From assembly GCA_004293445.1 (NCBI GenBank), contig RDYP01000002.1:124001-188000 (forward strand): DNA of 64,000 bases, given 5' to 3'. The notes below the pieces were generated by a model. That model saw only the letters and a program-made list of their open reading frames with translations. It searched no databases and was not told the DNA's origin. The DNA comes from Verrucomicrobiota bacterium (GTDB lineage: Bacteria > Verrucomicrobiota > Verrucomicrobiia > Verrucomicrobiales > Akkermansiaceae). Position numbers and translations under genes: made by a program. Positions 54,434-62,809 of this stretch are shown in pieces. The stretch's first letter is position 1, and the number at the start of each line of letters is the position of its first letter.

Positions 54434-55387
54434 TCATTTGCCTTCCCATTCGCCAAAGGCGCGGAATTTTGCGTAACGCGCGTCCCGGAGCTCATCCACC
54501 GACAGCTTTCCAAGCTCGTCCAGATGCGCCAAAATCCCATCGCGCAGCGCGACGGCCGTCGCCGCATGATCATGATGCGCACCGCCCACCGGCTCGGCGA
54601 TCACACCATCGATCAATCCCAACTTCAAAAGATCCGGTGCCGCCAACTTCATCGCCTCCGCCGCCTCCGGCGCATGCTTGCGATGCTTCCAAAGGATCGC
54701 CGCGCAACCCTCGGGACTGATCACCGAATAGTACGCGTTTTCAAGCATCAGCACCCGGTCGGCCACTCCGATCCCAAGGGCCCCGCCGGAACCGCCCTCG
54801 CCGATCACCACTGCGACCACTGGCACCTTCAGCAGCATCATCTCACGCAGGTTGTAGCCGATCGCCTCCGCGATGTTCCGCTCCTCAGCTCCGATCCCCG
54901 GATAGGCCCCCGGCGTGTCGATCAAAGCCACCACCGGCAAACCAAACTTCTCAGCCAGCTTCATCAGACGCATCGCCTTGCGATACCCCTCCGGATGCGC
55001 ACTGCCGAAGTTCCGCATCAAATTGTCCTTCGTATTCCGACCCTTCTGGTGGCCGATCACCACCACCCGGCGCCCGCCGATGCGCGCAAAACCACCAGGC
55101 ATGGCATGATCGTCCCCGATCCGCCGGTCGCCATGCAACTCGCAGAAATCCGTGAAAGCATGTGCGATGTAATCGAGCATGAATGGCCGCTGAGTGTGGC
55201 GGGCGATCTGAACCCGCTGCCACGGTGTCAGGTTCTCGTAAATCCGCTGGCGGGTCTCGGCAAGTTTACCCTCCATACTCGCAATGTCGCCCGACATGTC
55301 GATGTCTTGGGAAACGGACTTGGCGCGAAGTTTTTCGACTTCACGTTCGAGATCGGCGATTGGCTTTTCGAATTCGAGCAGTTGCAT
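54434..55387 (-). CDS. accA: Acetyl-CoA carboxylase carboxyltransferase subunit alpha
   Basis: 317 residues, the usual length. An N-terminal helical region (FEKPIADLEREVEKLRAK) leads into the crotonase-fold domain with PEGYRKAMRLM, LIDTPGAYPGIGAEERN and GEGGSGGALG. AccA with AccD transfers the carboxyl group from biotin-BCCP to acetyl-CoA, the first step of fatty acid synthesis; accD is not in the window. acpP, also of this pathway, is 1.6 kb upstream on the same strand, separated by a LysM gene and a conserved hypothetical gene. The start lacks a Shine-Dalgarno sequence. Confidence 0.96.
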   Translation of the reverse strand: MQLLEFEKPIADLEREVEKLRAKSVSQDIDMSGDIASMEGKLAETRQRIYENLTPWQRVQIARHTQRPFMLDYIAHAFTDFCELHGDRRIGDDHAMPGGFARIGGRRVVVIGHQKGRNTKDNLMRNFGSAHPEGYRKAMRLMKLAEKFGLPVVALIDTPGAYPGIGAEERNIAEAIGYNLREMMLLKVPVVAVVIGEGGSGGALGIGVADRVLMLENAYYSVISPEGCAAILWKHRKHAPEAAEAMKLAAPDLLKLGLIDGVIAEPVGGAHHDHAATAVALRDGILAHLDELGKLSVDELRDARYAKFRAFGEWEGK

Positions 55388-55428
55388 GCGTCTGGGAAAA
55401 TGTGGGATGAAGCGTTGCTGGGAAAAAC

Positions 55429-56334
55429 CTAGGGTGACGTCGCACGGATTTCCACCTCATTCCCGGGGCGGAGGAGAAGGGCGAGCTCTTCGATGTCCTC
55501 AACCGAGAGGTGGAAGCCCGCACCCGGGGAAAGATCCGCCACATTGTCCGCGTCGCGGACCGGAGCCAAGGCCCGAATCTGCAATGAGGAAGCCTCCAGC
55601 GCGAACACCTTGGAGGCACCGCGATACGCCCTCACACCCGGACTCACCCGACGTTCCCCCACAAATCCCGACTTGGACGCGATCCTCGTCCGCACGCCCC
55701 CCTTCAGCCCCGCCAAATCCAGCGACAGCAGAGGATAGTCCTTCACGAAACGCCCCCCATCCCACAGCGAAAGGACTTTGCGCCCGGGCTCAATCATCAC
55801 TCGTAGGTCGAGCGGCATCACGACCAGCTCCTCACCCGGATGCAAGCCCTTGAGCTCCAACAAGCCATTCAGGTGCATGATGCAGTCGAGCGTGGTGTTA
55901 TGCTTCGCCGCAATCCCCAGGAAAGACTCGCCTCCACCGACCACATGGATCGTCTTGCCCTCCATGCGAGCCGCCGACAGGAGATCATCGAGATTCATCT
56001 CACCAACGATCCGCCGCGCCTCAGGTGCCGCCTTCGAACGGGGATAAATGCTGACCACCGTCCGCAATCTCTCACGAGCCCCCGCCAAATCACCCACCGC
56101 AATCATTTCCATCGCCCGCTGGAAAACCTTCGCTCCGGGATCGATCTCCGGCAGAGCGGAGTTCGCCTGAGGCAAGCTCTCTACCGGCTTCGCATCGCCA
56201 ACCACCGGAACCCACTGCGCAAAAAATCCTCCCAAAGGCTCCTTCCGAACATGCCACACCAGCATCACGGTGAAAACACTCACCCCGAACACCGCAGCCC
56301 CCGCCACCAACTTGACCAATGTCCAAAGTCGCAT
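55429..56334 (-). CDS. LysM protein with degenerate L,D-transpeptidase (YkuD) domain
   Basis: 301 residues. A signal anchor (about 6-28) and a TPR-like helical part (about 70-115) precede a LysM domain (about 128-170; ESFLGIAAKHNTTLDCIMHLN). The rest (about 175-300) resembles YkuD: RVMIEPGRKVLSLWDGGRF at the start and HLSVEDIEELALLLRPGNEVEI at the end, the latter aligning with the HGxxxx-SxGC-IRLxxxDxxxL region. The catalytic Cys and His are replaced (GAGFHL in place of SxGCIRL). It is probably a peptidoglycan-binding scaffold without crosslinking activity. It lies just before accA on the minus strand. Confidence 0.75.
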   Translation of the reverse strand: MRLWTLVKLVAGAAVFGVSVFTVMLVWHVRKEPLGGFFAQWVPVVGDAKPVESLPQANSALPEIDPGAKVFQRAMEMIAVGDLAGARERLRTVVSIYPRSKAAPEARRIVGEMNLDDLLSAARMEGKTIHVVGGGESFLGIAAKHNTTLDCIMHLNGLLELKGLHPGEELVVMPLDLRVMIEPGRKVLSLWDGGRFVKDYPLLSLDLAGLKGGVRTRIASKSGFVGERRVSPGVRAYRGASKVFALEASSLQIRALAPVRDADNVADLSPGAGFHLSVEDIEELALLLRPGNEVEIRATSP

Positions 56335-56350
56335 GCGTCCACAGTGTTGG

Positions 56351-56887
56351 TCAGATCAGCCCCCGCCGATGCAGATCGAAACGATTCGTCGGCCAGGATT
56401 GCTGGATCAGCTCGAAGGCGAATTTGAAAATCGAAACCTCCCACGCATCATCCACGCCCTCGATCACCGCGAGCGCCGGATTTCCGACCCGTCGAGCCTC
56501 CTCCAGCACGCGCTCGCGAACCGAATCCATCGTGTCGTGCACAATCTCCTCGTTCACACGACCACTGCGAAAACGAAATCCATAGCGCAGAAAGGCGAGA
56601 TCCCGACCTTCCGACTTCAGCTTCGCGATGATCGCATTCATCCGTTCCCGAGCCTTCTCGCCGAATCCCTCTAGCTCGATCTCCTGCATCGATTCCGGCC
56701 TCAAAATGAGCGGCCGCATCGCCTCGACCTCACCCGTCCGCACCCGCACCTCCCCCGCCCGATCCATCAACTCGCTCAGCAGTTGGAACTCAAAACGGGT
56801 ATCGCCAAAGGTGTCGATCCTCCGATCCGGCTCAAGCAGGACCCGAGTGGTCTCCATGGCATACTGAATGTTGTCGGGCGAGTGCAT
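56351..56887 (-). CDS. Conserved hypothetical protein
   Basis: 178 residues from the ATG at 56887 (MHSPDNIQYAMETTRVL), chosen because it gives a regular N-terminus after a terminator; an in-frame start at 56926 also exists. The protein is soluble, helical and acidic, with the blocks FGDTRFEFQLLSELMDR, LAFLRYGFRFR and VDDAWEVSIFKFAFELIQQSWP. No known motif or membrane segment was recognised. It is 16 bp upstream of the LysM gene and may be cotranscribed with it and accA. The acpP terminator lies between acpP and this gene. Confidence 0.7.
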   Translation of the reverse strand: MHSPDNIQYAMETTRVLLEPDRRIDTFGDTRFEFQLLSELMDRAGEVRVRTGEVEAMRPLILRPESMQEIELEGFGEKARERMNAIIAKLKSEGRDLAFLRYGFRFRSGRVNEEIVHDTMDSVRERVLEEARRVGNPALAVIEGVDDAWEVSIFKFAFELIQQSWPTNRFDLHRRGLI

Positions 56888-56924
56888 GACAAACGACGTT
56901 CCCTCGTTCCAGCGGGCAGACGAC

Positions 56925-56956
56925 AAAAAAGGGCAGACCCGCTCGGAGTCCGCCCT
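56925..56956 (-). terminator. Intrinsic terminator of acpP
   Basis: A 9-bp stem (arms 56930-56938 and 56948-56956, one G-T pair) with a 9-nt loop, followed on the minus strand by a run of six T (56925-56930). It lies 32 bp after the acpP stop. Confidence 0.82.
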
Positions 56957-56988
56957 GTTGAAAGAAAGCTCAAACGAGCGGCAAAATC

Positions 56989-57228
56989 TCAGCTCTGGCT
57001 GGTGATGTAGGTCACCACGTCGCCAACCGACTGAAGCTTTTCAGCCTCTTCGTCGGGGACTTCGATTTCAAATTCTTCCTCGAAGGCCATCACGAGCTCG
57101 ACCGTGTCCAGGGAGTCAGCACCGAGGTCTTCGATGAACTTGGCTGCCAGGGTCACCTGGTCGGCGTTGACGCCGAGCTGGTCGACGATGATGTCCTTTA
57201 CGCGGTCTTCGATGCTCTTGTCAGACAT
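56989..57228 (-). CDS. acpP: Acyl carrier protein
   Basis: 79 residues, acidic and helical. The phosphopantetheine attachment motif [10 protein letters not shown] (Ser about 39) is intact, and the sequence follows the standard ACP pattern throughout. ACP carries growing acyl chains for fatty acid, phospholipid and lipid A synthesis (the substrate of LpxA in this window). A possible promoter lies upstream on the minus strand: TTGCCA (57284-57289) and TAATCC (57261-57266), 17 bp apart, with a weak -10. The start is preceded by CACATCCAAC, not a Shine-Dalgarno sequence. Confidence 0.96.
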   Translation of the reverse strand: MSDKSIEDRVKDIIVDQLGVNADQVTLAAKFIEDLGADSLDTVELVMAFEEEFEIEVPDEEAEKLQSVGDVVTYITSQS

Positions 57229-57317
57229 GTTGGATGTGCTTGGTGGTTGAAGCTGCCGAGGGATTACCGCCCACGCCGGAGCTTGGCAACCCCGAAAAGT
57301 GCGAGGCCCTCACCACT

Positions 57318-58136
57318 TCAGGAAGCAGGCGTAGCGGGAGCTCCGGAGTCCCCATCATCGATCGCGTAATCGATCACCTCTCCCGAAAAGTTTTCCCGCA
57401 GCACCCTCATCAAGCGCTCCGCAGGCTCTCCCTGCTCGAGCTTGAAGCCACCATAGGTCAAGCCGTCGATCCGAAACTTACGCTCCGCACCACCGGCGGT
57501 CCTCGCCCAGACGAAGGCCAAACCTTTGGTCGACCATTTGCGCAAATCCAAACGCACCAGATCCCCGAAGGGCACCCGCCCCCCACCCGCCGGATAAATT
57601 GCCTCCCCATCGATCGCCACACTGCGCCCCATCGTGCGCAGAAGCACCATCAACGCGCCGATCGTCAGCACCAAGCACACCCAGAAGACCACCCACTGCT
57701 CAAAAATTTTTCGTCCCGAGTAGTCCTTCGCCGGCGCCTCCTTCTTGATCCCCGCCAGCAAACGGTAGTCGTCGAACAGCGGATTGGGCTGCTGGTCCAA
57801 AGACGCCTTGATCCGTTCGTAATCGTGCAACATCTCCGGCCACGCCATCGGCATCGGCGTTCCTTCAGGAAGCAGGCTCGCATCCTCCGGCAGTTCGACC
57901 ACCTGCCGCCCCGCATGAGAGCGCCAAGCCTCCGGACTCATGTCCGCGTGAGTTGCCTTGAACTCGCCGATCGCCTGCTCGAAAGCCTTCGACACAAAAT
58001 ACGAGAGATTTTTCTCCCGATAGCCCCATTTGCCATCGACGAAAAACATCACGGAAAACACCCCGAACATCAGCAGCATCGCAGCTGCACGGAGAAGAAA
58101 CCAAGGAGTGGGCTTGCAGGTGATCCTTTCGCTCAT
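57318..58136 (-). CDS. Two-helix membrane protein with PH-like C-terminal region
   Basis: 272 residues from 58136 (MSERITCKPTPWFLLRAAAML); a longer in-frame reading to 58394 overlaps the divergent thiH and is rejected. A membrane helix lies at about 13-36 and a second at about 145-170. Between them is a soluble, charged region (about 40-140). The C-terminal part (about 175-260; RVPFGDLVRLDLRKW, KGLAFVWAR) looks like a bacterial PH-type domain. No function is known. It is divergent from thiH and upstream of acpP on the same strand, but the 89-bp gap has its own promoter candidate. Confidence 0.7.
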   Translation of the reverse strand: MSERITCKPTPWFLLRAAAMLLMFGVFSVMFFVDGKWGYREKNLSYFVSKAFEQAIGEFKATHADMSPEAWRSHAGRQVVELPEDASLLPEGTPMPMAWPEMLHDYERIKASLDQQPNPLFDDYRLLAGIKKEAPAKDYSGRKIFEQWVVFWVCLVLTIGALMVLLRTMGRSVAIDGEAIYPAGGGRVPFGDLVRLDLRKWSTKGLAFVWARTAGGAERKFRIDGLTYGGFKLEQGEPAERLMRVLRENFSGEVIDYAIDDGDSGAPATPAS

Positions 58137-58242
58137 ACGGGTCAGGGCGTAGGCAAAGAAAAGCCGCCGCGACGCCGATTGGCAAGCTCCGCGGGATCGT
58201 GCTTTGACGGAGCGCCGCCTCCACTCCAAGCTCCCCCCACCC

Positions 58243-59376
58243 GTGAGTTTCTCCACTCGTTTCAACGCCGCCCTCGATGCGAAGTCAGCCCTGCTCCGCC
58301 GCTTCGAAAGCCTCATCGCGCCCGCCTCGGATCGCGAGCTCGAAGCCCTCGCCCGCGAGAGCCAACAACTGACTCGCCGCCACTTCGGCCGCACGATGCG
58401 ACTCTTCGCACCGCTCTATCTGTCCAACGAATGCGTCAACAACTGTTCCTATTGCGGATTCTCCCGCGATAACGCGATTTTCCGCGTCACCCTGAGCGTC
58501 GACCAAGTCGTCCGCGAAGCCCGCCACCTGCACGAACTCGGCTTTCGCAATCTGCTGCTCGTCGCTGGCGAACACCCGAAATTCGTTTCCGATGGCTATC
58601 TCCAGGACTGCCTCGACGCCCTGAAACGCTTCATCCCCACCCTCGCCATCGAGGTCGGCCCGATGGAAGACCACCAATATTCCGAGATCGTCCGCCACGG
58701 CGCCGAAGGCTTGGTCGTTTACCAAGAAACCTACCACCGGGAAACCTACCAACGCCTCCACACCGCCGGCCCGAAAAAAAACTTCGATTGGCGCCTCGAC
58801 TGCCCCGAACGGGCCTATGCCGGAGGATTCCGTAGGATCGGCATCGGTTCCCTCTTCGGTCTCGCCGACTGGCGACACGAAGCCCTCGCCCTCGCCGCCC
58901 ACCTCGAACATCTCTACAAACACTGCTGGAAAGCCCAGTTCACCATCGCATTCCCACGGATGCGACCCTACGCCGGAAACTATCAATACCAGCCCGATCC
59001 GGATCTCTTCCTCTCCGATCGCGCACTCGTCCAACTCGCCTGCGCCTTCCGCAGCTGTTTTCCACAGGTCGGCATCGTCCTCTCGACCCGCGAACCCGGT
59101 CCGCTGCGCGATGCCCTCGCGCCTCTCGGCGTCACCCACATGTCCGCGGGAGCCCGCACCGAACCCGGCGGCTATACCGGGGCAGGCAGCGACGACCTCC
59201 ATCTCACCGTCAAAGGCCGCCGCGTCGAACTCTCGGAAAGCACCGGCTGCGAAAAAGCCACCGAGCAATTCAAAATCGACGACACCCGCTCTGCCGCACA
59301 AGTCGCAGCCATGCTCCGCAGCAAACAACTCGACCCCGTCTGGAAAGACTGGGATCCAGCCATCCTCACCCCATGA
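58243..59376 (+). CDS. thiH: 2-iminoacetate synthase ThiH (radical SAM)
   Basis: 377 residues from GTG 58243, the same length as E. coli ThiH; a TTG at 58204 would add 13 residues. The radical-SAM cluster motif is CVNNCSYCGF (CxxxCxxC, about 65-75), and further blocks (LLVAGEHP, IEVGPM, GIGSLFGLADWR, STREPG) match the family, including the C-terminal half with GCEKATEQFKIDD. It cleaves tyrosine to give dehydroglycine for the thiazole of thiamine. It overlaps thiS by 4 bp. ThiG, which uses its product, is not in the window. Confidence 0.93.
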   Translation: MSFSTRFNAALDAKSALLRRFESLIAPASDRELEALARESQQLTRRHFGRTMRLFAPLYLSNECVNNCSYCGFSRDNAIFRVTLSVDQVVREARHLHELGFRNLLLVAGEHPKFVSDGYLQDCLDALKRFIPTLAIEVGPMEDHQYSEIVRHGAEGLVVYQETYHRETYQRLHTAGPKKNFDWRLDCPERAYAGGFRRIGIGSLFGLADWRHEALALAAHLEHLYKHCWKAQFTIAFPRMRPYAGNYQYQPDPDLFLSDRALVQLACAFRSCFPQVGIVLSTREPGPLRDALAPLGVTHMSAGARTEPGGYTGAGSDDLHLTVKGRRVELSESTGCEKATEQFKIDDTRSAAQVAAMLRSKQLDPVWKDWDPAILTP

Positions 59377-59576
59377 CCCTTCAGCTCAACGGCGAAAGCC
59401 GGACCTTCAGCCCAGGCATCGCCACCGTCAGCGAGCTGCTAGCCGCACTCGATCTCACCGGCAAACCTTTGGTGGTCGAACTCGACCACGAACCGGTCTT
59501 CCCCGCCGACTACGAGCAACGCGCGCTGCACGACGGTGCCATTCTGGAAATCGTGGTGATCGCTGCCGGTGGCTGA
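59373..59576 (+). CDS. thiS: Sulfur carrier protein ThiS
   Basis: 67 residues, the normal ThiS length. Ubiquitin-like fold, with LNGESRTFS at the start and the C-terminal -IAAGG whose final Gly-Gly becomes thiocarboxylate. It gives sulfur to ThiG for thiazole synthesis. The start overlaps the thiH stop by 4 bp, indicating a coupled thiH-thiS pair; usually thiG would be in this operon but is absent. The next gene is convergent and begins 8 bp after the thiS stop. Confidence 0.95.
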   Translation: MTLQLNGESRTFSPGIATVSELLAALDLTGKPLVVELDHEPVFPADYEQRALHDGAILEIVVIAAGG

Positions 59577-59583
59577 ACCCGGC

Positions 59584-61524
59584 TCACGCCGGTAGCATCA
59601 CCTCGCGCAATGCAGGCCGGACCTCGGCCGCGAGATCGGCCATGAACTCACCATGACGGATCAATTCCAGACGACCATCGCGATGCTCGACGATTGCGGT
59701 CAAACTCTCCACCCAGTCCCCGGAATTCAGGTAGCGGATCTCCCCCACCTGCTTGTCCTCCGGCGTGTGAATGTGACCACAAATAATCCCGTCACAGCCC
59801 TTCTTCCGAGCCAACTCCTGTAGCTGCAACTCGTACTCGCCGACGAAGCTCACGGCCGACTTGACCCGCGCCTTGATCGCCTTGCTCACCGAATAATATT
59901 CCTTGCCGCGCCAGGCGCGGTAACGGTTGTAAAGACGGTTCACCCCCAGCAAAAAGTCGTAGCCGATTGACCCGAGCTGAGCGACCCACTTGTGATCGGT
60001 CGACACGCTGTCAAAGCCGTCGCCATGCACTACAAGATAGCGCTTGCCGTCGACGCCCGGGTGAATGTGCTCCTTGACGAAGCGTAGCTTCCCGAAAGCC
60101 AAGGGGAGAAAGCGCTCCAGGATGTCGTCGTGATTGCCACGCAGGTAAATCACCTCCGTGTCGTCTTTTTCCATCTTCTTCAAAACCGTGCGGATGAAAC
60201 GGCTGTGACGCTTGCGCCACTTCGCGCCGCGTCGCAAGGCCCAGCCATCGATGATGTCCCCGTTGAGAACCAGCTTGTCACACTTCGTGTGTTTCAGGAA
60301 CTCGATCACTTCCAGCACCTTCGCGTCCGGCGTTCCGAGGTGGATGTCCGATAGGAAAATCGTCCGGAAGTCCCGCTTCGGCCGACTCTTCTTTTCCTTC
60401 AGTGTCAGCAGCATGGGCCCGCGTCCGTCGGACGCCTCACGCAGATGCCCCTCAAAAGCATCGACCACCTGATCCCAGCCAAGCCGCTCTGCCGTCGCCC
60501 TCGCTTCCAGGCGCATCGCCTCGTCACGCCAACGCTCCAAGGCCGCGAAACACTCCCCGAGATAAGCTGCCCGATCCCCCTTCGCCGCCTTCAAACCATT
60601 GACCTCCTGCTTCAGATGCAAGGCTGCCGCCGCGTAATCATGGCCCACCACGACCAAACCACTCGCCATTCCTTCCAATAGCACATTGCCAAAAGTCTCC
60701 GTCTCACTGGGAAACAACAAAATGTCCGCCGAGGCATAGTGCCGCGCCAAATCCTCGCCACCACGCATCCCCGCGAAATGCACGAAGGAATGCTCCGCCG
60801 CCAATTTCTCACGCAGCGGACCATCACCCACCACCACGCAGCGCAAATCCGGCAACCGCTCCCGCATTTTCCGGAAACATTCCATGGCGAAAGCGAGATT
60901 TTTCTCCGCCGCCACCCGACCGACCACGATCGCCACCGGCGACTCGTCGCGCGCGCCCCACGACGACCGCAAGGCCGCATCCCGCTTCGCCGGATCAAAC
61001 AAAACCGTGTCCACCCCGCGCCCCAACAATCGGACCTTGTTGAATCCCTCACGCGTCAGCATCTCGACCACATCGGCACTCGGTGCCATGGTCAGATCCG
61101 CCCGCTTGTGAACCCGCTTCAGATACGCCATCGCCGCTGGCTGCAGGCTGCCCAGACGATACTGCTCCATGTACTGGTGGAAATTCGTGTGAAAGCCCGC
61201 CGCCACCGGAATCTGCAAGGAATTCGCCGCCTTGATCGCCGAATACCCCAAGGGGCTCTCCGTCGCCACATACACCGCATCCGGCCGCCGCTTCAACCAG
61301 CGCTTCCGAAGCTTGAACGAACCCGGCAAACCCACACGGACTTCTTTGTAACCCGGCAATGGCAAGGACGCCGCACGCGTCTCTCCCGGCCCGCCCCCAT
61401 CACCCGTCCGAATCACATGGACCCGATGGCCCTTGACCCGCAGACCATCGCAGAGTCGCCCCAAAGTCATGGCCACGCCATTCACGTCCGGAGCGAAGGT
61501 ATCGGTGACAATGTCGATTCTCAT
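59584..61524 (-). CDS. Fusion: GT4 glycosyltransferase and LpxH-like metallophosphoesterase
   Basis: 646 residues from 61524 (MRIDIVTDTFAPDVNGVAMTL). The N-terminal half (about 1-365) is a GT-B glycosyltransferase of the GT4 type, with VNGVAMT, GVDTVLF, VGRVAAEKNL and the nucleotide-binding ILLFPSETETFGNVLLEGM. A short linker (KEKKSRPKRD) leads to a calcineurin-like phosphoesterase (about 380-630): SDIHLG, NGDIIDGW, GNHDD, VVHGDGFD and GHIHTP, i.e. all five metal motifs. The second domain is of the UDP-2,3-diacylglucosamine hydrolase type of lipid A synthesis. The combination suggests a glycolipid enzyme; its substrate is not known. An 18-bp palindrome lies upstream. Confidence 0.88.
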   Translation of the reverse strand: MRIDIVTDTFAPDVNGVAMTLGRLCDGLRVKGHRVHVIRTGDGGGPGETRAASLPLPGYKEVRVGLPGSFKLRKRWLKRRPDAVYVATESPLGYSAIKAANSLQIPVAAGFHTNFHQYMEQYRLGSLQPAAMAYLKRVHKRADLTMAPSADVVEMLTREGFNKVRLLGRGVDTVLFDPAKRDAALRSSWGARDESPVAIVVGRVAAEKNLAFAMECFRKMRERLPDLRCVVVGDGPLREKLAAEHSFVHFAGMRGGEDLARHYASADILLFPSETETFGNVLLEGMASGLVVVGHDYAAAALHLKQEVNGLKAAKGDRAAYLGECFAALERWRDEAMRLEARATAERLGWDQVVDAFEGHLREASDGRGPMLLTLKEKKSRPKRDFRTIFLSDIHLGTPDAKVLEVIEFLKHTKCDKLVLNGDIIDGWALRRGAKWRKRHSRFIRTVLKKMEKDDTEVIYLRGNHDDILERFLPLAFGKLRFVKEHIHPGVDGKRYLVVHGDGFDSVSTDHKWVAQLGSIGYDFLLGVNRLYNRYRAWRGKEYYSVSKAIKARVKSAVSFVGEYELQLQELARKKGCDGIICGHIHTPEDKQVGEIRYLNSGDWVESLTAIVEHRDGRLELIRHGEFMADLAAEVRPALREVMLPA

Positions 61525-61597
61525 GAAACATCGCAGGCTGCAAAACGCCCGCCGCCCGCAACTAGCACGCAGCCAAGGACGCCATTGCCGGCTTTCA

Positions 61598-61615
61598 TGT
61601 GTCGATATCGACACA
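61598..61615. promoter_or_regulatory. Perfect 18-bp palindrome, candidate operator
   Basis: TGTGTCGATATCGACACA reads the same on both strands. It is 74 bp upstream of the glycosyltransferase-phosphatase start and in the gap after dinB. It is the longest perfect palindrome I noticed in an intergenic gap here. Confidence 0.6.
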
Positions 61616-61688
61616 AAACCGGAGCACCCACCTCGACCCGCCCGATCCCAGTGCCCCCGCCAGTCTGGGGATGCCCGCCTTTCCCATG

Positions 61689-62753
61689 TCACAGCAGCTC
61701 CAGCTGCGACACCACCACGGGATCCCGAAAGCGCACCCCCACTCCCAACAAGCGCACTGCTTGGCCGCCACCACGACGCCACGCTTCTTTTAACAAATCC
61801 CGAAACACCCCTCCATCCCACGACGGATGGGCCCTCTCCGCCGTCGTCCGACTGAAATCCGCAAACTTCAACTTCAGGACCAACGAGCGGATCTCCCGAC
61901 CTTCGTGTCCCACCAAATCCTCGCCGAACGACTCCAACATCTCTTCCAACTCCAAAACCAAAGCCTCCTCCGACGCGATGTTTTCGCGAAAAGTGCGCTC
62001 ACTCCCAGAGGACTTGCGGACTCGCTCCGTCCGCACTTCCCGCCCGTCCACGCCGCGACACAATTCCCACAATTCCAGACCCCATTTGCCGAAACGCCGC
62101 GCCATCTCGAGCTTGTCAAAGCCTTGCAATTCCCCGCAGGTGCGCACACCCAGCCTCTCCAAATTCGCCCGCATCTTCGCCCCTACTCCCCACAGGCGGC
62201 CCACCGGTAGGCCGGCCATAAAGTCCTCCACAGCATCCTCCAGCACCTCATGCTGACCGTCGGGCTTGTTCCAGTCGCTCGCGATCTTCGCGATCAACTT
62301 GTTCGGCCCGATCCCGGCCGATGCGCTCAAGCCCGTTTCCTCGCGAATCTGGTGGCGGATCTCCCGCGCCACCGCCCCCGCCGATGTCTGCAAATGCGAC
62401 ACGTCTAGATAGGCCTCGTCCAGTGACAGGGGCTCGATCTTCTCCGTGAACCTCCCGAAAATCGCACGAATGCGCGCGCTTTCCGCACGATACAAATCGA
62501 AGCGCACCGGCACCAAAACCAAGTCGGGACACAAAGCCAAAGCCTGGAAAACCGGCATCGCCGACCGACACCCGAACTTCCGCGCTTCATAATTCGCCGT
62601 CGTCAAAACCCCACGCCGACGACTCCCCGCCACCCCCACCGGACGACCCCGCAGGGACGGATTCTCCCGCTCCTCGATCGCCGCGTAAAAGCAATCCATG
62701 TCGATGTGCACGATCCTCCGCACCACGTCTTCACCCTGCCACGACGCCACCAA
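61689..62753 (-). CDS. dinB: DNA polymerase IV (Y-family)
   Basis: 354 residues, standard length. The palm motifs are HIDMDCFYAAIEE (catalytic Asp pair, about 15-28) and SLDEAYLDV (about 108), with YEARKFGCRSAMP and SAGIGPNKLIAKIASDWNKP between. The little-finger domain ends in QLELL, which fits the beta-clamp binding motif. It bypasses DNA damage with reduced fidelity. No LexA-type box that I could identify lies in the 56-bp gap to the divergent nuclease gene. The start ATG at 62753 gives a family-typical N-terminus. Confidence 0.95.
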   Translation of the reverse strand: MVASWQGEDVVRRIVHIDMDCFYAAIEERENPSLRGRPVGVAGSRRRGVLTTANYEARKFGCRSAMPVFQALALCPDLVLVPVRFDLYRAESARIRAIFGRFTEKIEPLSLDEAYLDVSHLQTSAGAVAREIRHQIREETGLSASAGIGPNKLIAKIASDWNKPDGQHEVLEDAVEDFMAGLPVGRLWGVGAKMRANLERLGVRTCGELQGFDKLEMARRFGKWGLELWELCRGVDGREVRTERVRKSSGSERTFRENIASEEALVLELEEMLESFGEDLVGHEGREIRSLVLKLKFADFSRTTAERAHPSWDGGVFRDLLKEAWRRGGGQAVRLLGVGVRFRDPVVVSQLELL

Positions 62754-62809
62754 CTGACAACCCCGCGTTTCCCCTTGGAATACCGCGCGCCACGGGATGG
62801 AATCCAGCC

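Noticed and set aside
58285-59328. 347-codon minus-strand frame opposite thiH
   Set aside because: thiH carries its radical-SAM motif and full family pattern; the other strand has none.
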